Positions 34,027-43,306 of a stretch of 60,780 bases of DNA are shown here, one piece after another. The stretch is from Mesorhizobium sp. (GTDB lineage: Bacteria > Pseudomonadota > Alphaproteobacteria > Rhizobiales > Rhizobiaceae), in the NCBI RefSeq assembly GCF_024509055.1, contig NZ_JANINM010000075.1:1-60780 (forward strand). The letters run 5' to 3'. The notes beneath the pieces are model-generated. The model made no database searches. It saw nothing but the letters and a program-made list of their open reading frames with translations, and was not told the origin of the DNA. Position 1 is the stretch's first letter. Every line of letters begins with the position of its first letter. The translations under genes and the position numbers were made by a program.

Positions 34027-35322
34027 ATGTCACAATCGGTTCAGGCCATGGCCCCCGTTCGTTTCGGCGCGGATGCGGAGGCCAAGCTGGCGGCGCTGAG
34101 GCGCACGAAATTCCTGGCGACGGCGGCGCTCGCGCTCTGCGTGCTGGTCTTTGCCCTGGCGAAGTCTTTCGAGGGGAGGTATCCGTGGCTCGGTTTCGTC
34201 GCCGCCTTCGCCGAAGCCGCGACCATCGGCGGGTTGGCTGACTGGTACGCGGTTGTTGCGCTGTTCAGACGGCCGCTCGGCCTGCCGATCCCTCATACGG
34301 CGATCATCCCCGAGAATCAGCATCGCATCGCGGACAATCTCGGCCGTTTCATAGAGACCAATTTCCTGGCGCCGGAGCCGGTGCGCGAGAAGCTCGCCGA
34401 GGTCGACTTCGCCGCTTTGGTCGCCGACTGGTTGGCAGATGCCGAGCGCGCGGCCGGGCTGTCGCGATTCGTCGCCCGGCTGGTGCCGCAGACGCTGACG
34501 GCGGTGGAGCAGTCCGGCCTGCGCGACTTCGTCACCAGCCGCATGCTGGAGCAGATCGAGAAGGTGCCACTGGCGCCGCTCGCGGCGGACCTTTTGTCGG
34601 CGCTGACCGACGACCGTCGCCACCAGAAGCTGTTCGACGAGTTCACCCGGGTGGTCGGGCGCTTCCTCAATGACGAGAAGGCCCTTGAGACCATGCGCGA
34701 AAAGATCCGCGAGGAATTGCCCTCGCTGTTCAACCTATTTCGCGCCGACGCCTATCTTTTGAAGAAGATCGTCGCCTCGGCCGGGTCGCTGCTGGAGGAG
34801 GTGCGGGCCGATCCCGACCACCCCATGCGCGGCGAGTTCGACCGTTTCGCGCTCGGCTTCATCGAGAGGCTGCGGACATCCAAGCAATATGCAAGGCGCG
34901 CCGAAAAGCTGAAGCGCGATTTCCTGGCGAGGCCGGAAGTGAAGGCGTTGGCCGGCGATGCATGGGCGAGCCTGCGCCTGTTCATCGAGCAGGATGCCAA
35001 CGCGCCGAATTCGATGATCCGCCAGCACCTTGCGAACATGTTCGTCGAGGTCGGCCGGCATCTGGCCGACGACGCCCAGATCAGGGCCGATATGAACCAG
35101 GGGTTCGTTGTGGCGCTGGCGTCCTTCGTCGAGAGCCAGAAGAGCGGCGTGTCGAAATTCATCGCCGATCAGGTCAAGCGCTGGGACCTCGCCCAACTGA
35201 CGCGGCTGATCGAGATGAACATCGGCAAGGACCTGCAATATATCCGTTTCAACGGCATGATCATCGGCGGCCTTGCCGGCCTTGCGCTCTATACGGCGCA
35301 GCGGTTGCTTCTCCTCAATTGA
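34027..35322 (+). CDS. DUF445 domain membrane protein
   Basis: 431 residues from ATG 34027. A first hydrophobic segment (FLATAALALCVLVFALA) is followed by GFVAAFAEAATIGGLADWYAVVALFRRPLGLPIPHTAIIP, the signature of DUF445 (YjiN-like) inner-membrane proteins. A long helical, charged middle follows and a final membrane helix (MIIGGLAGLALYTAQRLLLL). The function is unknown. It is divergent from rirA, and its reported start is inside the rirA upstream region. Confidence 0.88.
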   Translation: MSQSVQAMAPVRFGADAEAKLAALRRTKFLATAALALCVLVFALAKSFEGRYPWLGFVAAFAEAATIGGLADWYAVVALFRRPLGLPIPHTAIIPENQHRIADNLGRFIETNFLAPEPVREKLAEVDFAALVADWLADAERAAGLSRFVARLVPQTLTAVEQSGLRDFVTSRMLEQIEKVPLAPLAADLLSALTDDRRHQKLFDEFTRVVGRFLNDEKALETMREKIREELPSLFNLFRADAYLLKKIVASAGSLLEEVRADPDHPMRGEFDRFALGFIERLRTSKQYARRAEKLKRDFLARPEVKALAGDAWASLRLFIEQDANAPNSMIRQHLANMFVEVGRHLADDAQIRADMNQGFVVALASFVESQKSGVSKFIADQVKRWDLAQLTRLIEMNIGKDLQYIRFNGMIIGGLAGLALYTAQRLLLLN

Positions 35323-35388
35323 CGCGGGCCCGGCACGCACTATTCTCCTTTGAGGGCGCCGCAGCCGCGGCAGATCGGGAGGCACGAC

Positions 35389-35817
35389 ATGGCAAAGCAA
35401 CCGGAGTCAGATTCTTTCCTGGATATGTTCAGCAGGTTCGGCCGCGACCTGAAGCTGCCGAGCGTCGACGTCCAGTCGATCCTCGACCATCATCGCAAGA
35501 ACCTCGAAGCCCTGGAGAAATCCGCCCGGGCAAGCGCCGCCGGCGCATCCTCCGTGCTGGCGAGGCAGCATGAAATGGTCCAGGAGGCGATGGGTGAGAT
35601 CACCCGCATGGCGCAGAACTACCAGGCTCACGGCAATCCGCAGGATCTGATGGCCAAGCAGGCCGACTTCGCCCGGAAGTCCTTCGAGACAACGCTGAAG
35701 AACGCCAGCGAAGTGGCCGATCTTGTGCGGAAATCCAGCACCGAATCGGTCGAAATCCTACGCGACCGGATCAAGGACGCGATGGCCGAAATCCGCACCG
35801 GCTACGAAAAAAGATAA
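35389..35817 (+). CDS. Phasin family protein
   Basis: 142 residues from ATG 35389 (GGGAGG upstream). Almost entirely alpha-helical and amphipathic; the central part (LEKSARASAAGASSVLARQH, QEAMGEITRMAQNYQAHG, ADFARKSFETTLKNASEVAD) is the phasin domain. Phasins coat polyhydroxyalkanoate granules and control their size. It is next to a MaoC-type hydratase gene, a partner in PHA precursor supply in many bacteria; no PHA synthase is in this window. Confidence 0.85.
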   Translation: MAKQPESDSFLDMFSRFGRDLKLPSVDVQSILDHHRKNLEALEKSARASAAGASSVLARQHEMVQEAMGEITRMAQNYQAHGNPQDLMAKQADFARKSFETTLKNASEVADLVRKSSTESVEILRDRIKDAMAEIRTGYEKR

Positions 35818-35998
35818 CGGACCGGTCCCGGTATTTTCAACGCGGGCGCGGGTCTTTCACGCAACCAGCGCCGCGGCTGGAGCGTTCCTTGCTCGCTGCA
35901 AATCCGTCAACCCTACGGGCGAAATCGCAGCACCGCGAATTGACATTAGCCGCCGGTTCGTGGTCGGGAGACGGTCAGGAGTCACCGGGAAAGCAGGA

Positions 35999-36496
35999 AT
36001 GACGGAAACACGGCCGAAAAAGCCGCCGACTTTCGAGCAGTTGAGGACAATGTCCGGGCAGGAGCTTGGCGTGTCGGACTGGACGACGGTCGACCAGCGG
36101 CGCATCGACCAGTTCGCCGAATGCACCGGCGATCACCAGTGGATCCATGTCGATACGGAGCGCGCCAGAAGGCAGAGCCCGTTCCGCACGACGATCGCGC
36201 ATGGCTATCTGACCCTGTCGATCATCGGAGCGCTGGCGCTCGAAATGGGCATCGTGCCGGAAAACACGCAAGCCGCCTTCAACTTCGGCTTCGACAAGGT
36301 GCGCTTCCTTTCGCCAGTAAAGGCCGGCGCGCGAATCAGGTTGCGCACGACCCTGCTGTCGATGGAGGACCGCGGCCCCGGCCAGTATCTGATGAAGGCC
36401 GCGAACACCGTCGAGATCGAGGGCGAGCAGAAGCCGGCGCTTACGGCCGAGACGCTGGTGATGATGTATGAGCGCCGTAAACGGGCAGGCGCTTAG
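35999..36496 (+). CDS. MaoC-like (R)-specific enoyl-CoA hydratase family protein
   Basis: 165 residues from ATG 35999. The hydratase-2 motif is visible in FAECTGDHQWIHVDTERA followed by SPFRTTIAHGYLTLSIIGAL, containing the catalytic Asp/His pair of the hot-dog fold. Such enzymes hydrate trans-2-enoyl-CoA to (R)-3-hydroxyacyl-CoA, feeding PHA synthesis or other pathways. About 180 bases separate it from the phasin gene. Confidence 0.87.
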   Translation: MTETRPKKPPTFEQLRTMSGQELGVSDWTTVDQRRIDQFAECTGDHQWIHVDTERARRQSPFRTTIAHGYLTLSIIGALALEMGIVPENTQAAFNFGFDKVRFLSPVKAGARIRLRTTLLSMEDRGPGQYLMKAANTVEIEGEQKPALTAETLVMMYERRKRAGA

Positions 36497-36506
36497 GGTC
36501 CGCCGA

Positions 36507-36624
36507 TATTCAGGTGAGGCCTTCCTGCAAACGATGGCTTCCTGCGCTTCCGGTGCTCACGTACCAGAAGTACGCTCCGCTCCGGTTCTCGGAAACCACC
36601 GTCTTCGACTCGGCCTGACCTGAA
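36507..36624. repeat. 118-base palindromic element downstream of the MaoC gene
   Basis: The ends ATTCAGGTGAGGCC (36507-36520) and GGCCTGACCTGAAT (36611-36624) are inverted repeats with one mismatch in 14. An imperfect inner stem is centred on CACGTAC-CAGAA-GTACGCTCC. The whole element could fold as one long RNA hairpin between two convergent genes, where it may act as a terminator. The inner motif resembles a palindromic repeat I know from rhizobial genomes; copy number was not checked. Confidence 0.75.
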
Positions 36625-36645
36625 TCTCGACAGACCCAAACGCTG

Positions 36646-38064
36646 TTATCCAGCCTTGCCGGGAGAGGCGACCATCGCTCTTTCCAGCACCCTGAAGATG
36701 CGCTCGTCCGCGCATTGGGCGACGTTGAAGCGCATGAAACGGCCGGCGGTGAGCGACAGGCTGAAGGCATTGCCGGGGGCGAGCACGACATTGTCCGCCA
36801 GGGCGCGGCGCGCGACATCGGCGGCCTCGATGCCATCCGGCAGGCGGCACCACAGGAACATGCCCGTGGGCTGGTCGATCCAGGGGGCGATATCCAGCGA
36901 TTTCAGCCGGTCAGCGGTTTCGGCCATTGCACGCGACAGCCGCGCGCGCAGTTGCTCGACATGCTTGCGGTAGCTGCCGTCCTTGAGCAGGGATAGCACC
37001 AACTCGGATGAGAGATGGCCGCCGCCGAATGAGGTGGCGATCTTGAGATCGGTCAGTCCTTCCATCCAGTCGCGAGGCGCGGCGATGAAACCGCAACGCA
37101 CCGAAGCCGACAGCGTCTTGGAGAAGGAGCCGATCTGGACGACGCGGCCGAGACCGTCGAAAGCGGCCAGCCTGGGCGCGGGCGAATGCTCGAAATCGGC
37201 GAAGATGTCATCCTCGATGATGGCGAGGTCCGATTGATCGGCGAGCTTCAGCAGCCGGTGAGCTACGACGGGCGAGAGCACCGCGCCTGTCGGATTGTGG
37301 AGTGCGGAGTTGGTGATGTAGAGGCGCGGCCGGTGCTCGGCCAGCGCCTGCGCGAACAGGTCGACATCGGGTCCTGATGGCGTGACGGGCACGCCGACCA
37401 CCTTTGCCTGATGCGCGCGCAAAAGCGCATGGAAGTTGAAGTAGCAGGGGTCGTCGACCAGCACAGTGTCGCCAGGTTCGAGCAGGAAGCGGCAGAGAAG
37501 GTCGATCGCCTGCGTACCGGATTCGGTGAGCATGATCTGGTCCGGCGAGGCCTCGACGCCATGTGCCGACAGGCGGCGGGCAAGCAGTTGCCGCAGCGCC
37601 GGCAAACCCAGCGGCGTGCCGTAGTCGGCGAGCGCCTCGTCGGTCGCGCGCGCAGCGCTGCGCAAGGCGCGGCGCAGGGCCGCCTGCGGCATCCAGGACG
37701 CGGGCAGCCAGCCACAGCCGGGCTTCAGCATGTCGCTGCCGGCCTCGAGCGACTGCCGCGAGACCCAGAGCGGATCGACGGCGCGATCCAACTGCGGCCC
37801 GATCTCCGCCAGCGACAGCGGCGCGAGCGGCCCGGCGGCGTAGAAACCGGAACCCGGTCGCGAGCGGATAGTGCCTTCCGCCGCGAGGCGCTCGTAGGCT
37901 TCTACCACCGTCGACTTCGACACCTGCATTGTTGCGGCGAAGGCGCGGATCGAGGGCAGGCGTGCGCCGGGCGTCAGGGCGCGGGCGGCGATCCGCTGCC
38001 GGATGGCTGACATGACGGCCTCGACGAGCGTCCCGCTGCCGGTATTTGGGTCGGGATTGTCCAT
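36646..38064 (-). CDS. MocR/PdxR-type regulator (GntR DNA-binding domain fused to aminotransferase)
   Basis: 472 residues from ATG 38064 (GGGAAG upstream). A winged-helix GntR domain occupies about residues 12-80 (RLPSIRAFAATMQVSKSTVV, EAYERLAAEGTIRSRPGSGF). The rest is a fold-type I aminotransferase domain, with the PLP lysine in GSFSKTLSASVRCGFIAAP. MocR proteins bind PLP and regulate a neighbouring gene. It is divergent from the EamA exporter at 38167, its likely target, with about 100 bases between starts. Confidence 0.9.
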   Translation of the reverse strand: MDNPDPNTGSGTLVEAVMSAIRQRIAARALTPGARLPSIRAFAATMQVSKSTVVEAYERLAAEGTIRSRPGSGFYAAGPLAPLSLAEIGPQLDRAVDPLWVSRQSLEAGSDMLKPGCGWLPASWMPQAALRRALRSAARATDEALADYGTPLGLPALRQLLARRLSAHGVEASPDQIMLTESGTQAIDLLCRFLLEPGDTVLVDDPCYFNFHALLRAHQAKVVGVPVTPSGPDVDLFAQALAEHRPRLYITNSALHNPTGAVLSPVVAHRLLKLADQSDLAIIEDDIFADFEHSPAPRLAAFDGLGRVVQIGSFSKTLSASVRCGFIAAPRDWMEGLTDLKIATSFGGGHLSSELVLSLLKDGSYRKHVEQLRARLSRAMAETADRLKSLDIAPWIDQPTGMFLWCRLPDGIEAADVARRALADNVVLAPGNAFSLSLTAGRFMRFNVAQCADERIFRVLERAMVASPGKAG

Positions 38065-38166
38065 CTGTACTTCCCTGTTGACCATTACAGTTTTGCGCAA
38101 TTGTACCGCATTGTCTCTAGCAATGTCACGCACCGTGCGGGTACGGAAGAGCAAACGGAGCGGAAG

Positions 38167-39030
38167 ATGGACAAGAGTTTGAACGGCTGGCTGAACGGCT
38201 TTATTGGCGTGCTGATCTTCAGCGGCTCCCTGCCGGCGACGCGCGTGGCGGTCATGGATTTCAACCCGACCTTCCTTACCTCGGCCCGCGCGGCGATCGC
38301 TGGACTGCTCGGGATTGCGATGCTGCTGCTCTTTCGCGAAAAGCGACCGGACCGAGGCGACCTGATATCGCTGGTCATCGTCGCGCTTGGCGTCGTGGTC
38401 GGCTTCCCCCTGCTGACGGCGCTGGCGCTCAAGCATGTCACCTCGGCGCATTCCATCATCTTCGTCGGATTGCTGCCGCTGGCGACGGCGATCTTCGGCG
38501 TGCTGCGTGGCGGTGATCGTCCGCGCCTGGCCTTCTGGCTGTTCTCCTGCCTGGGCAGCGCCCTGGTGGCGGGCTTCGCGCTGATGCAGGGCGTGACGGC
38601 GTCACCAGTCGGCGACGGCCTGATGCTCGCCGCCATCATCGTCTGCGGGCTGGGCTATGCCGAAGGAGCCAAGCTGTCGCGCAAGCTCGGCGGCTGGCAG
38701 GTGATCTGTTGGGCACTGGCGCTGTCACTGCCGATCATGCTGGCACTCAGCGTTGCCACGTTGCCGGCTTCCTTTGCCGGTATAGGCTCCGGCGCCTGGC
38801 TCGGTCTCGCTTACGTCTCGCTGTTCAGCATGCTGATCGGTTTCGTGTTCTGGTATCGCGGCCTCGCCGAAGGCGGCATCGCCGCCGTCGGCCAGTTGCA
38901 GTTGCTGCAGCCCTTCTTCGGCCTGGCGCTGGCAGCGACGCTGCTGCACGAACAGGTCAGCCCGCTGATGGTAGTGGTGACGCTGGGTGTGGTGGCGTGC
39001 GTGTTCGGGGCGAAGAAGTTTGCAAGGTAG
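38167..39030 (+). CDS. EamA (DMT superfamily) transporter
   Basis: 288 residues from ATG 38167, with ten hydrophobic helices in two EamA repeats (GVLIFSGSLPATRVAVMDFNP at the start, AAVGQLQLLQPFFGLALAATLLHEQ near the end). These are metabolite or amino-acid exporters of the inner membrane. Divergence from a MocR-type regulator suggests PLP- or amine-linked control of its expression. The substrate is unknown. Confidence 0.88.
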   Translation: MDKSLNGWLNGFIGVLIFSGSLPATRVAVMDFNPTFLTSARAAIAGLLGIAMLLLFREKRPDRGDLISLVIVALGVVVGFPLLTALALKHVTSAHSIIFVGLLPLATAIFGVLRGGDRPRLAFWLFSCLGSALVAGFALMQGVTASPVGDGLMLAAIIVCGLGYAEGAKLSRKLGGWQVICWALALSLPIMLALSVATLPASFAGIGSGAWLGLAYVSLFSMLIGFVFWYRGLAEGGIAAVGQLQLLQPFFGLALAATLLHEQVSPLMVVVTLGVVACVFGAKKFAR

Positions 39031-39052
39031 GTCTAATGCTGTTGCGGTTTGC

Positions 39053-39625
39053 TCACTGATGCGGCGGCTTGCCCAAATACACTAAACGGGAGCAATCGGA
39101 TGTGTCTGCGGCTTTCTCGCGATCCTCGTAGCGCATGACAAATTTGTGCCCGGTCCACTCAAAATCTTGACGTACGCATACCGGGTTTTCGGAAGGCTCT
39201 GCCCAGGAAACCCTCATTAAGCGGCTGTCTAGATAGTATTCCAAATCAAGCTGGTAGCCCCCCGGAATCCAAAAGAGTTGACCGGTGCGCAAGTCAATCA
39301 TCCGAGCGGCAATGCAGGCGTTGCCGCAATTGACTAGGACGACCGCGAAGTGTCCGGCAAAACCAGCGCCGCGCTTCATGGCTTCGCGAATGTCCGGTTT
39401 TACGGCGCGCGCCCAGGAATCGTTGGGATGAATCTGGATGTTCCTTGCGGGCTTCCTTTGGAAAACCTTGGCGGGAAAGTCCTCGAAACGCAGATTGGAT
39501 TCTTTTGTCGCTATCGGCTGATCTGACGTAGAGGCGCCTTGGCTGGGCGTCTTAGGTCCGCTGGGAATGGCACTATCTTCCGCGCGCGCCACCAACGCAG
39601 GCCAAAGCAAAAGAAGGCAGGCCAA
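39053..39625 (-). CDS. Hypothetical secreted protein with an uncertain start
   Basis: About 190 residues, with hydrophobic LLLLWPALVARA followed by a polar secreted part (FPAKVFQRKPARNIQIHPND, GAGFAGHFAVVLVNCGNACI, DLRTGQLFWIPGGYQLDLEY). I do not recognise the family. The frame has no ATG at its front, only TTG at 39625. An ATG at 39636 followed by a run of four T is out of frame by one base; one extra T would give a perfect signal peptide. A small deletion, a base-call error or a TTG start are all possible. It is AT-richer than its neighbours. Confidence 0.6.
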   Translation of the reverse strand: MACLLLLWPALVARAEDSAIPSGPKTPSQGASTSDQPIATKESNLRFEDFPAKVFQRKPARNIQIHPNDSWARAVKPDIREAMKRGAGFAGHFAVVLVNCGNACIAARMIDLRTGQLFWIPGGYQLDLEYYLDSRLMRVSWAEPSENPVCVRQDFEWTGHKFVMRYEDREKAADTSDCSRLVYLGKPPHQ

Positions 39626-39723
39626 AAGAGTCTCATCGTTGTCCTTGACAATCGATGCATATATTCAATCTAAGATTGAATTATCGCGTCATGGTTGTAA
39701 AGATATTTTTTCGATAACGCCTA

Positions 39724-40764
39724 CTAAAACTTCGTCACCACCCCGATGCCAATGCCCTCAAACCCGCCCATGGCCATCAGCGCGGCCGGCGCCTCCTCGA
39801 GGCTGATCTTCTTACCGACCAGCAGTTCGGGTTTGAGCTTGCCGGTGCGGATCATCTCCATCATGGCGGTATAGCGATAGGCCTGCATGCCGTGGCTGCC
39901 TAGGATTTCGAGCTCGAAGGCGATCACCTTGTCCATCGGCACCTGCGGGCGGGCATGCTCGCCGAGCATCAGCCCCACCTGAACGTGGCGGCCGCGGCGG
40001 CGCAGATTGGAAATCGAGTTGAAGCTGGTGGTCGGGTGGCCGAGCGCGTCCATCGACATATGCGCGCCGCCGTTGGTGATCTGCTTGACCGCCTTGACGA
40101 CGTTCGACGTTGTCGAGGCGTTGATAGTCGCCACGGCGCCGATCTTCCTGGCGAATTCCAGCTTCTCGTCGGTCAAGTCGATGGCAATGACATTGGCGCC
40201 CATGGCGCTGGCGATCATGATGGCCGACAGGCCGACACCGCCGCAGCCATGCACCGCCACCCATTCGCCCGGCGTGACCCGGCCCTGGTCAACGATGGCG
40301 CGGAAGGAGGTGACGAAGCGGCAGCCGAGGCTGGCGGCGGTGGCGTATTCCATTTCCTCCGGCAGGCGCACCAGATTGGTGTCGGCATGCTCGATGCCGA
40401 CATATTCCGCGAAGGAGCCCCAGCCGGTGAAGCCCGGCTGCGTCTGGTGCTCGCAGACCTGATGGTTGCCCGAGGTGCATTCAAAGCAGCGGCCGCAACC
40501 GACCGCGAACGGCACGGTGACGCGGTCGCCGGCTTTCCAGCGGCTCACCTGCTTGCCGGCGGCGACGACGACGCCGGCCAGCTCATGGCCCGGGACATGG
40601 GGCAGGGTGATGCCGTCATCGTGACCCATCCAGCCGTGCCAGTCACTACGGCAGAGGCCGGTCGCCTCGACCTTGATCACCACGCCATCCGCCGCCGGCT
40701 TCGGATCGGGCACGGTCTGGATCTTCGGTGCCTCGCCGAATTTTTCGAACACAACAGCTTTCAT
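39724..40764 (-). CDS. Zinc-dependent alcohol dehydrogenase (medium-chain family)
   Basis: 346 residues from ATG 40764 (GGGAG upstream). Catalytic zinc ligands Cys38, His60 and Glu61 ([16 protein letters not shown]) and structural-zinc cysteines Cys90, 93, 96, 104 ([17 protein letters not shown]) are all present. The NAD site is [20 protein letters not shown]. It oxidises alcohols or reduces aldehydes; the substrate is not defined. It ends near an AT-rich gap on its 3' side. Confidence 0.92.
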   Translation of the reverse strand: MKAVVFEKFGEAPKIQTVPDPKPAADGVVIKVEATGLCRSDWHGWMGHDDGITLPHVPGHELAGVVVAAGKQVSRWKAGDRVTVPFAVGCGRCFECTSGNHQVCEHQTQPGFTGWGSFAEYVGIEHADTNLVRLPEEMEYATAASLGCRFVTSFRAIVDQGRVTPGEWVAVHGCGGVGLSAIMIASAMGANVIAIDLTDEKLEFARKIGAVATINASTTSNVVKAVKQITNGGAHMSMDALGHPTTSFNSISNLRRRGRHVQVGLMLGEHARPQVPMDKVIAFELEILGSHGMQAYRYTAMMEMIRTGKLKPELLVGKKISLEEAPAALMAMGGFEGIGIGVVTKF

Positions 40765-40870
40765 CGGCACGCTCCCAACGGTGGTCCATTTTTGGCCGAC
40801 GATAGCCGATTCCGCCGTCGGTTGACCGGAAATCGATTCTGCCAGTGCAGGCAACAGCCAGGCCGTTCAG

Positions 40871-41329
40871 CTATTCCGGCTGCTGGCGGAAATCGGCCAG
40901 CCGCGTTTCGCCGGGCGCAAGCAGGCGTCCGTCCTCCGCATGCACTTCCAATCGCCTTATCGGTTTGCCGCTCCGTGTGTCGACCATGAAGGTGTACGGC
41001 TCGCCCGGCCCGGAGAAATAGGTTTCGCCCCATTGGCGAAGGGCCACAAGGACATAGAACAGACCACGCCCTTTGTCGGTCAGCACATATTCATGATGCG
41101 CGCTGCCGTCCGGCGCCGGAACGGTTTCGAGAATGCCGTGCGCGACGAGATTGCGCAGCCGCGCCGACAGGATGTTCTTCGCCACGCCGAGGCTTTTCTG
41201 GAATTCGCCGAAACGCCGCATGCCGTCGAAGGCGTCACGCACGATGAGCAGCGACCACCAGTCGCCGATCGCGTCCAGCGGTCGGGCGATGAGGCAATCC
41301 GCGCTCTGATGGCTCGTCCGTTTAACCAT
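40871..41329 (-). CDS. HxlR-family transcriptional regulator
   Basis: 152 residues. The family winged helix is seen in DAIGDWWSLLIVRDAFDGMRRFGEFQ and ILSARLRNLVAHGILE, followed by HHEYVLTDKGRGLFYVLVALRQWGE. It has a single Cys11 in the N-terminal arm, as in redox- or electrophile-sensing HxlR proteins. It is divergent from an MFS exporter, with a perfect palindrome in the shared promoter. Confidence 0.9.
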   Translation of the reverse strand: MVKRTSHQSADCLIARPLDAIGDWWSLLIVRDAFDGMRRFGEFQKSLGVAKNILSARLRNLVAHGILETVPAPDGSAHHEYVLTDKGRGLFYVLVALRQWGETYFSGPGEPYTFMVDTRSGKPIRRLEVHAEDGRLLAPGETRLADFRQQPE

Positions 41330-41391
41330 GCAATTCGTCCAGACTTCCGATTTCTGGTTGCAAGATAAAACTCACCGCTCTATTTCGCAAT

Positions 41392-41408
41392 GGTTTCAAT
41401 TTGAAACC
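41392..41408. promoter_or_regulatory. Perfect palindrome in the HxlR-MFS promoter (candidate operator)
   Basis: GGTTTCAATTTGAAACC is a 17-base perfect palindrome with a single central base, lying 15 bases before the MFS start codon at 41423 and about 60 bases from the HxlR gene start. It is a strong candidate operator for the HxlR regulator; its position next to the MFS start fits repression. Confidence 0.6.
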
Positions 41409-41422
41409 GAATGGAGGGCAAG

Positions 41423-42652
41423 ATGAACCTGCAACTGCGAGGCAGCGACCTGCGGCGTGTCGCGGAAGATCTGGCGGACAAGGGCAGGAAGGGACTGCCG
41501 CGCCTCACCGCGCTCATCTTTGCGGTTGCCTGCGGCTTGAGCGTCGCCAATGTCTATTTCGCGCATCCGCTGCTCGATGCCATCGCGCGCGACTTTGCCA
41601 TTGACCCGGCCTCGGTGGGCATCGTGGTGACGGTAACCCAGATCGGCTATGCGCTCGGCCTGTTCTTCATCGTGCCGCTCGGCGACCTTTTCGACCGTCG
41701 CAAGCTGGTTGCAACCCAGGCGGCGCTTTCGGCCCTGGCGCTTGTCGTTGTCGGCCTTTCGCCCGGTGCCGCCGTGCTGCTCGCCAGCCTCGCGGCAGTT
41801 GGCCTGCTCGCGGTGGTCGTGCAGGTGCTGGTTGCCTATGCCGCGGACCTGGCGCCGCCGGCGGAGCGGGGACGGGCGGTCGGCACCGTCACCAGCGGCG
41901 TCATCCTCGGCGTCCTGCTTGCGCGTTTCGTTTCGGGGCTGGTCGCCGATTTCGCCGGCTGGCGCTCCGTCTATCTCGTCTCTGCGGGGCTGACGCTGGT
42001 GATGGCGGCGATCCTGTTGCGGGTGCTACCGCCTCACGAGGCAGCGCGGCCGCGGACATCCTATGTGCGTCTTCTGGGTTCGGTGCTGCGTCTGTTTGTA
42101 GATGAACCGCTGCTCCGGGTGCGCGCGGTGCTTGCCATGTTGATCTTCGCCAGTTTCAACGTGCTCTGGGCGCCGCTGGTTCTGCCGTTGGCAGCGCCGC
42201 CCTTTTCGCTCTCGCATACCGAGATCGGGCTGTTCGGCCTGGCCGGCGTCGTCGGCGCGCTTGGCGCACGTCCGGCCGGCATGCTCGCCGATCGCGGTCG
42301 CGGCCAATTGGTGACCGGTCTCAGCCTTCTACTGATGGCTGCTGCCTGGCTGCCGGTCGCCTTCATGGGCACGTCGCTTTGGCTGCTGGTGCTTGGCATC
42401 GTTATGCTCGATCTTGCCATCCAGGCCGTGCATGTCACCAATCAAAGCCTGATCTTCGCGCGCCGGCCGGACGCGCGTAGCCGGCTCGTCGGCGGCTACA
42501 TGGTGTTCTATTCGCTGGGCAGCGCGCTGGGCTCGATCGCCTCGACCATGATCTATGGCGCCTGGGGCTGGACCGGCGTGTGCCTGCTTGGCGCCGGCAT
42601 CGGCCTGGCGGCGCTGGCGTTCTGGGCGGCGACGGTGCGAGTAGGGCGCTAG
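41423..42652 (+). CDS. MFS transporter (drug/metabolite efflux type)
   Basis: 409 residues from ATG 41423 (GGAGG just upstream); a closer in-frame ATG at 41411 is less favoured. Twelve membrane segments. MFS motif A is visible in VPLGDLFDRRKLVATQ after helix 2. The family fits small sugar or drug exporters. Control by the divergent HxlR protein suggests a role in resistance to a small reactive compound. Confidence 0.9.
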   Translation: MNLQLRGSDLRRVAEDLADKGRKGLPRLTALIFAVACGLSVANVYFAHPLLDAIARDFAIDPASVGIVVTVTQIGYALGLFFIVPLGDLFDRRKLVATQAALSALALVVVGLSPGAAVLLASLAAVGLLAVVVQVLVAYAADLAPPAERGRAVGTVTSGVILGVLLARFVSGLVADFAGWRSVYLVSAGLTLVMAAILLRVLPPHEAARPRTSYVRLLGSVLRLFVDEPLLRVRAVLAMLIFASFNVLWAPLVLPLAAPPFSLSHTEIGLFGLAGVVGALGARPAGMLADRGRGQLVTGLSLLLMAAAWLPVAFMGTSLWLLVLGIVMLDLAIQAVHVTNQSLIFARRPDARSRLVGGYMVFYSLGSALGSIASTMIYGAWGWTGVCLLGAGIGLAALAFWAATVRVGR

Positions 42653-42655
42653 ATG

Positions 42656-43306
42656 CTATTCCGCATCGATCTGATTCTGAGGGGCTGCCTTCTGGAAGGC
42701 GGGCAGCGCCATGCAGGCGGCGTGGATTCGCGAGATCAACGGGTAAGGCGCCATGTCGACGCCGAAGCGGGCGTTGTTGGTGACCTGGGCGGCAAGGCAG
42801 ATGTCGGCCAGCCCCGGCGTGTCACCGTGGCAGAAGGCACCGGTGTCGGGCGACGAAGCCAGAATCTTCTCAAGCGGTTTGAAACCCTCGTTCACCCAGT
42901 GCCGGAACCAGTTGGCTACATCCTCGTCGCTGGCGCCGAACAAGGTGCGAAGCGAGGTCAGCACTCGCAGGTTGTTCACGGGGTGGATGTCGCAGGCGAT
43001 CATCTGCGCCAGCATGCGGACACGGGCACGTCCAAGCGGATCGTTCGGCAGCAGCGGCGGTTCAGGCTGGATCTCGTCGAGATATTCGACGATCGCCAGC
43101 GACTGGGTCAAAAGCGTGCCGTCGTCCAGCACGAGGGCCGGCACAAGACCTTGCGGGTTGACCGCGAGATAGGCGGGCTCGAGATGCTCGCCGTGGCGCA
43201 GGTGGTGCGGCACATAGGTGTAGTCCAGCCCCTTCATCGCCAGCGCGATCCGCACCCGATAGGAGGTGGAGGAGCGATAGTAGTTGTGGAGAACGAGATC
43301 GCTCAT
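42656..43306 (-). CDS. maiA: Maleylacetoacetate isomerase (zeta-class GST)
   Basis: 216 residues. The zeta-class active-site motif is YRSSTSYRVRIAL (Ser12-Ser13 region), followed by NPQGLVPALVLDDGTLLTQSLAI, the glutathione site. It isomerises maleylacetoacetate to fumarylacetoacetate with glutathione in tyrosine/homogentisate breakdown. It overlaps the hydrolase gene by four bases (ATGA), consistent with coupled translation. Confidence 0.92.
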   Translation of the reverse strand: MSDLVLHNYYRSSTSYRVRIALAMKGLDYTYVPHHLRHGEHLEPAYLAVNPQGLVPALVLDDGTLLTQSLAIVEYLDEIQPEPPLLPNDPLGRARVRMLAQMIACDIHPVNNLRVLTSLRTLFGASDEDVANWFRHWVNEGFKPLEKILASSPDTGAFCHGDTPGLADICLAAQVTNNARFGVDMAPYPLISRIHAACMALPAFQKAAPQNQIDAE

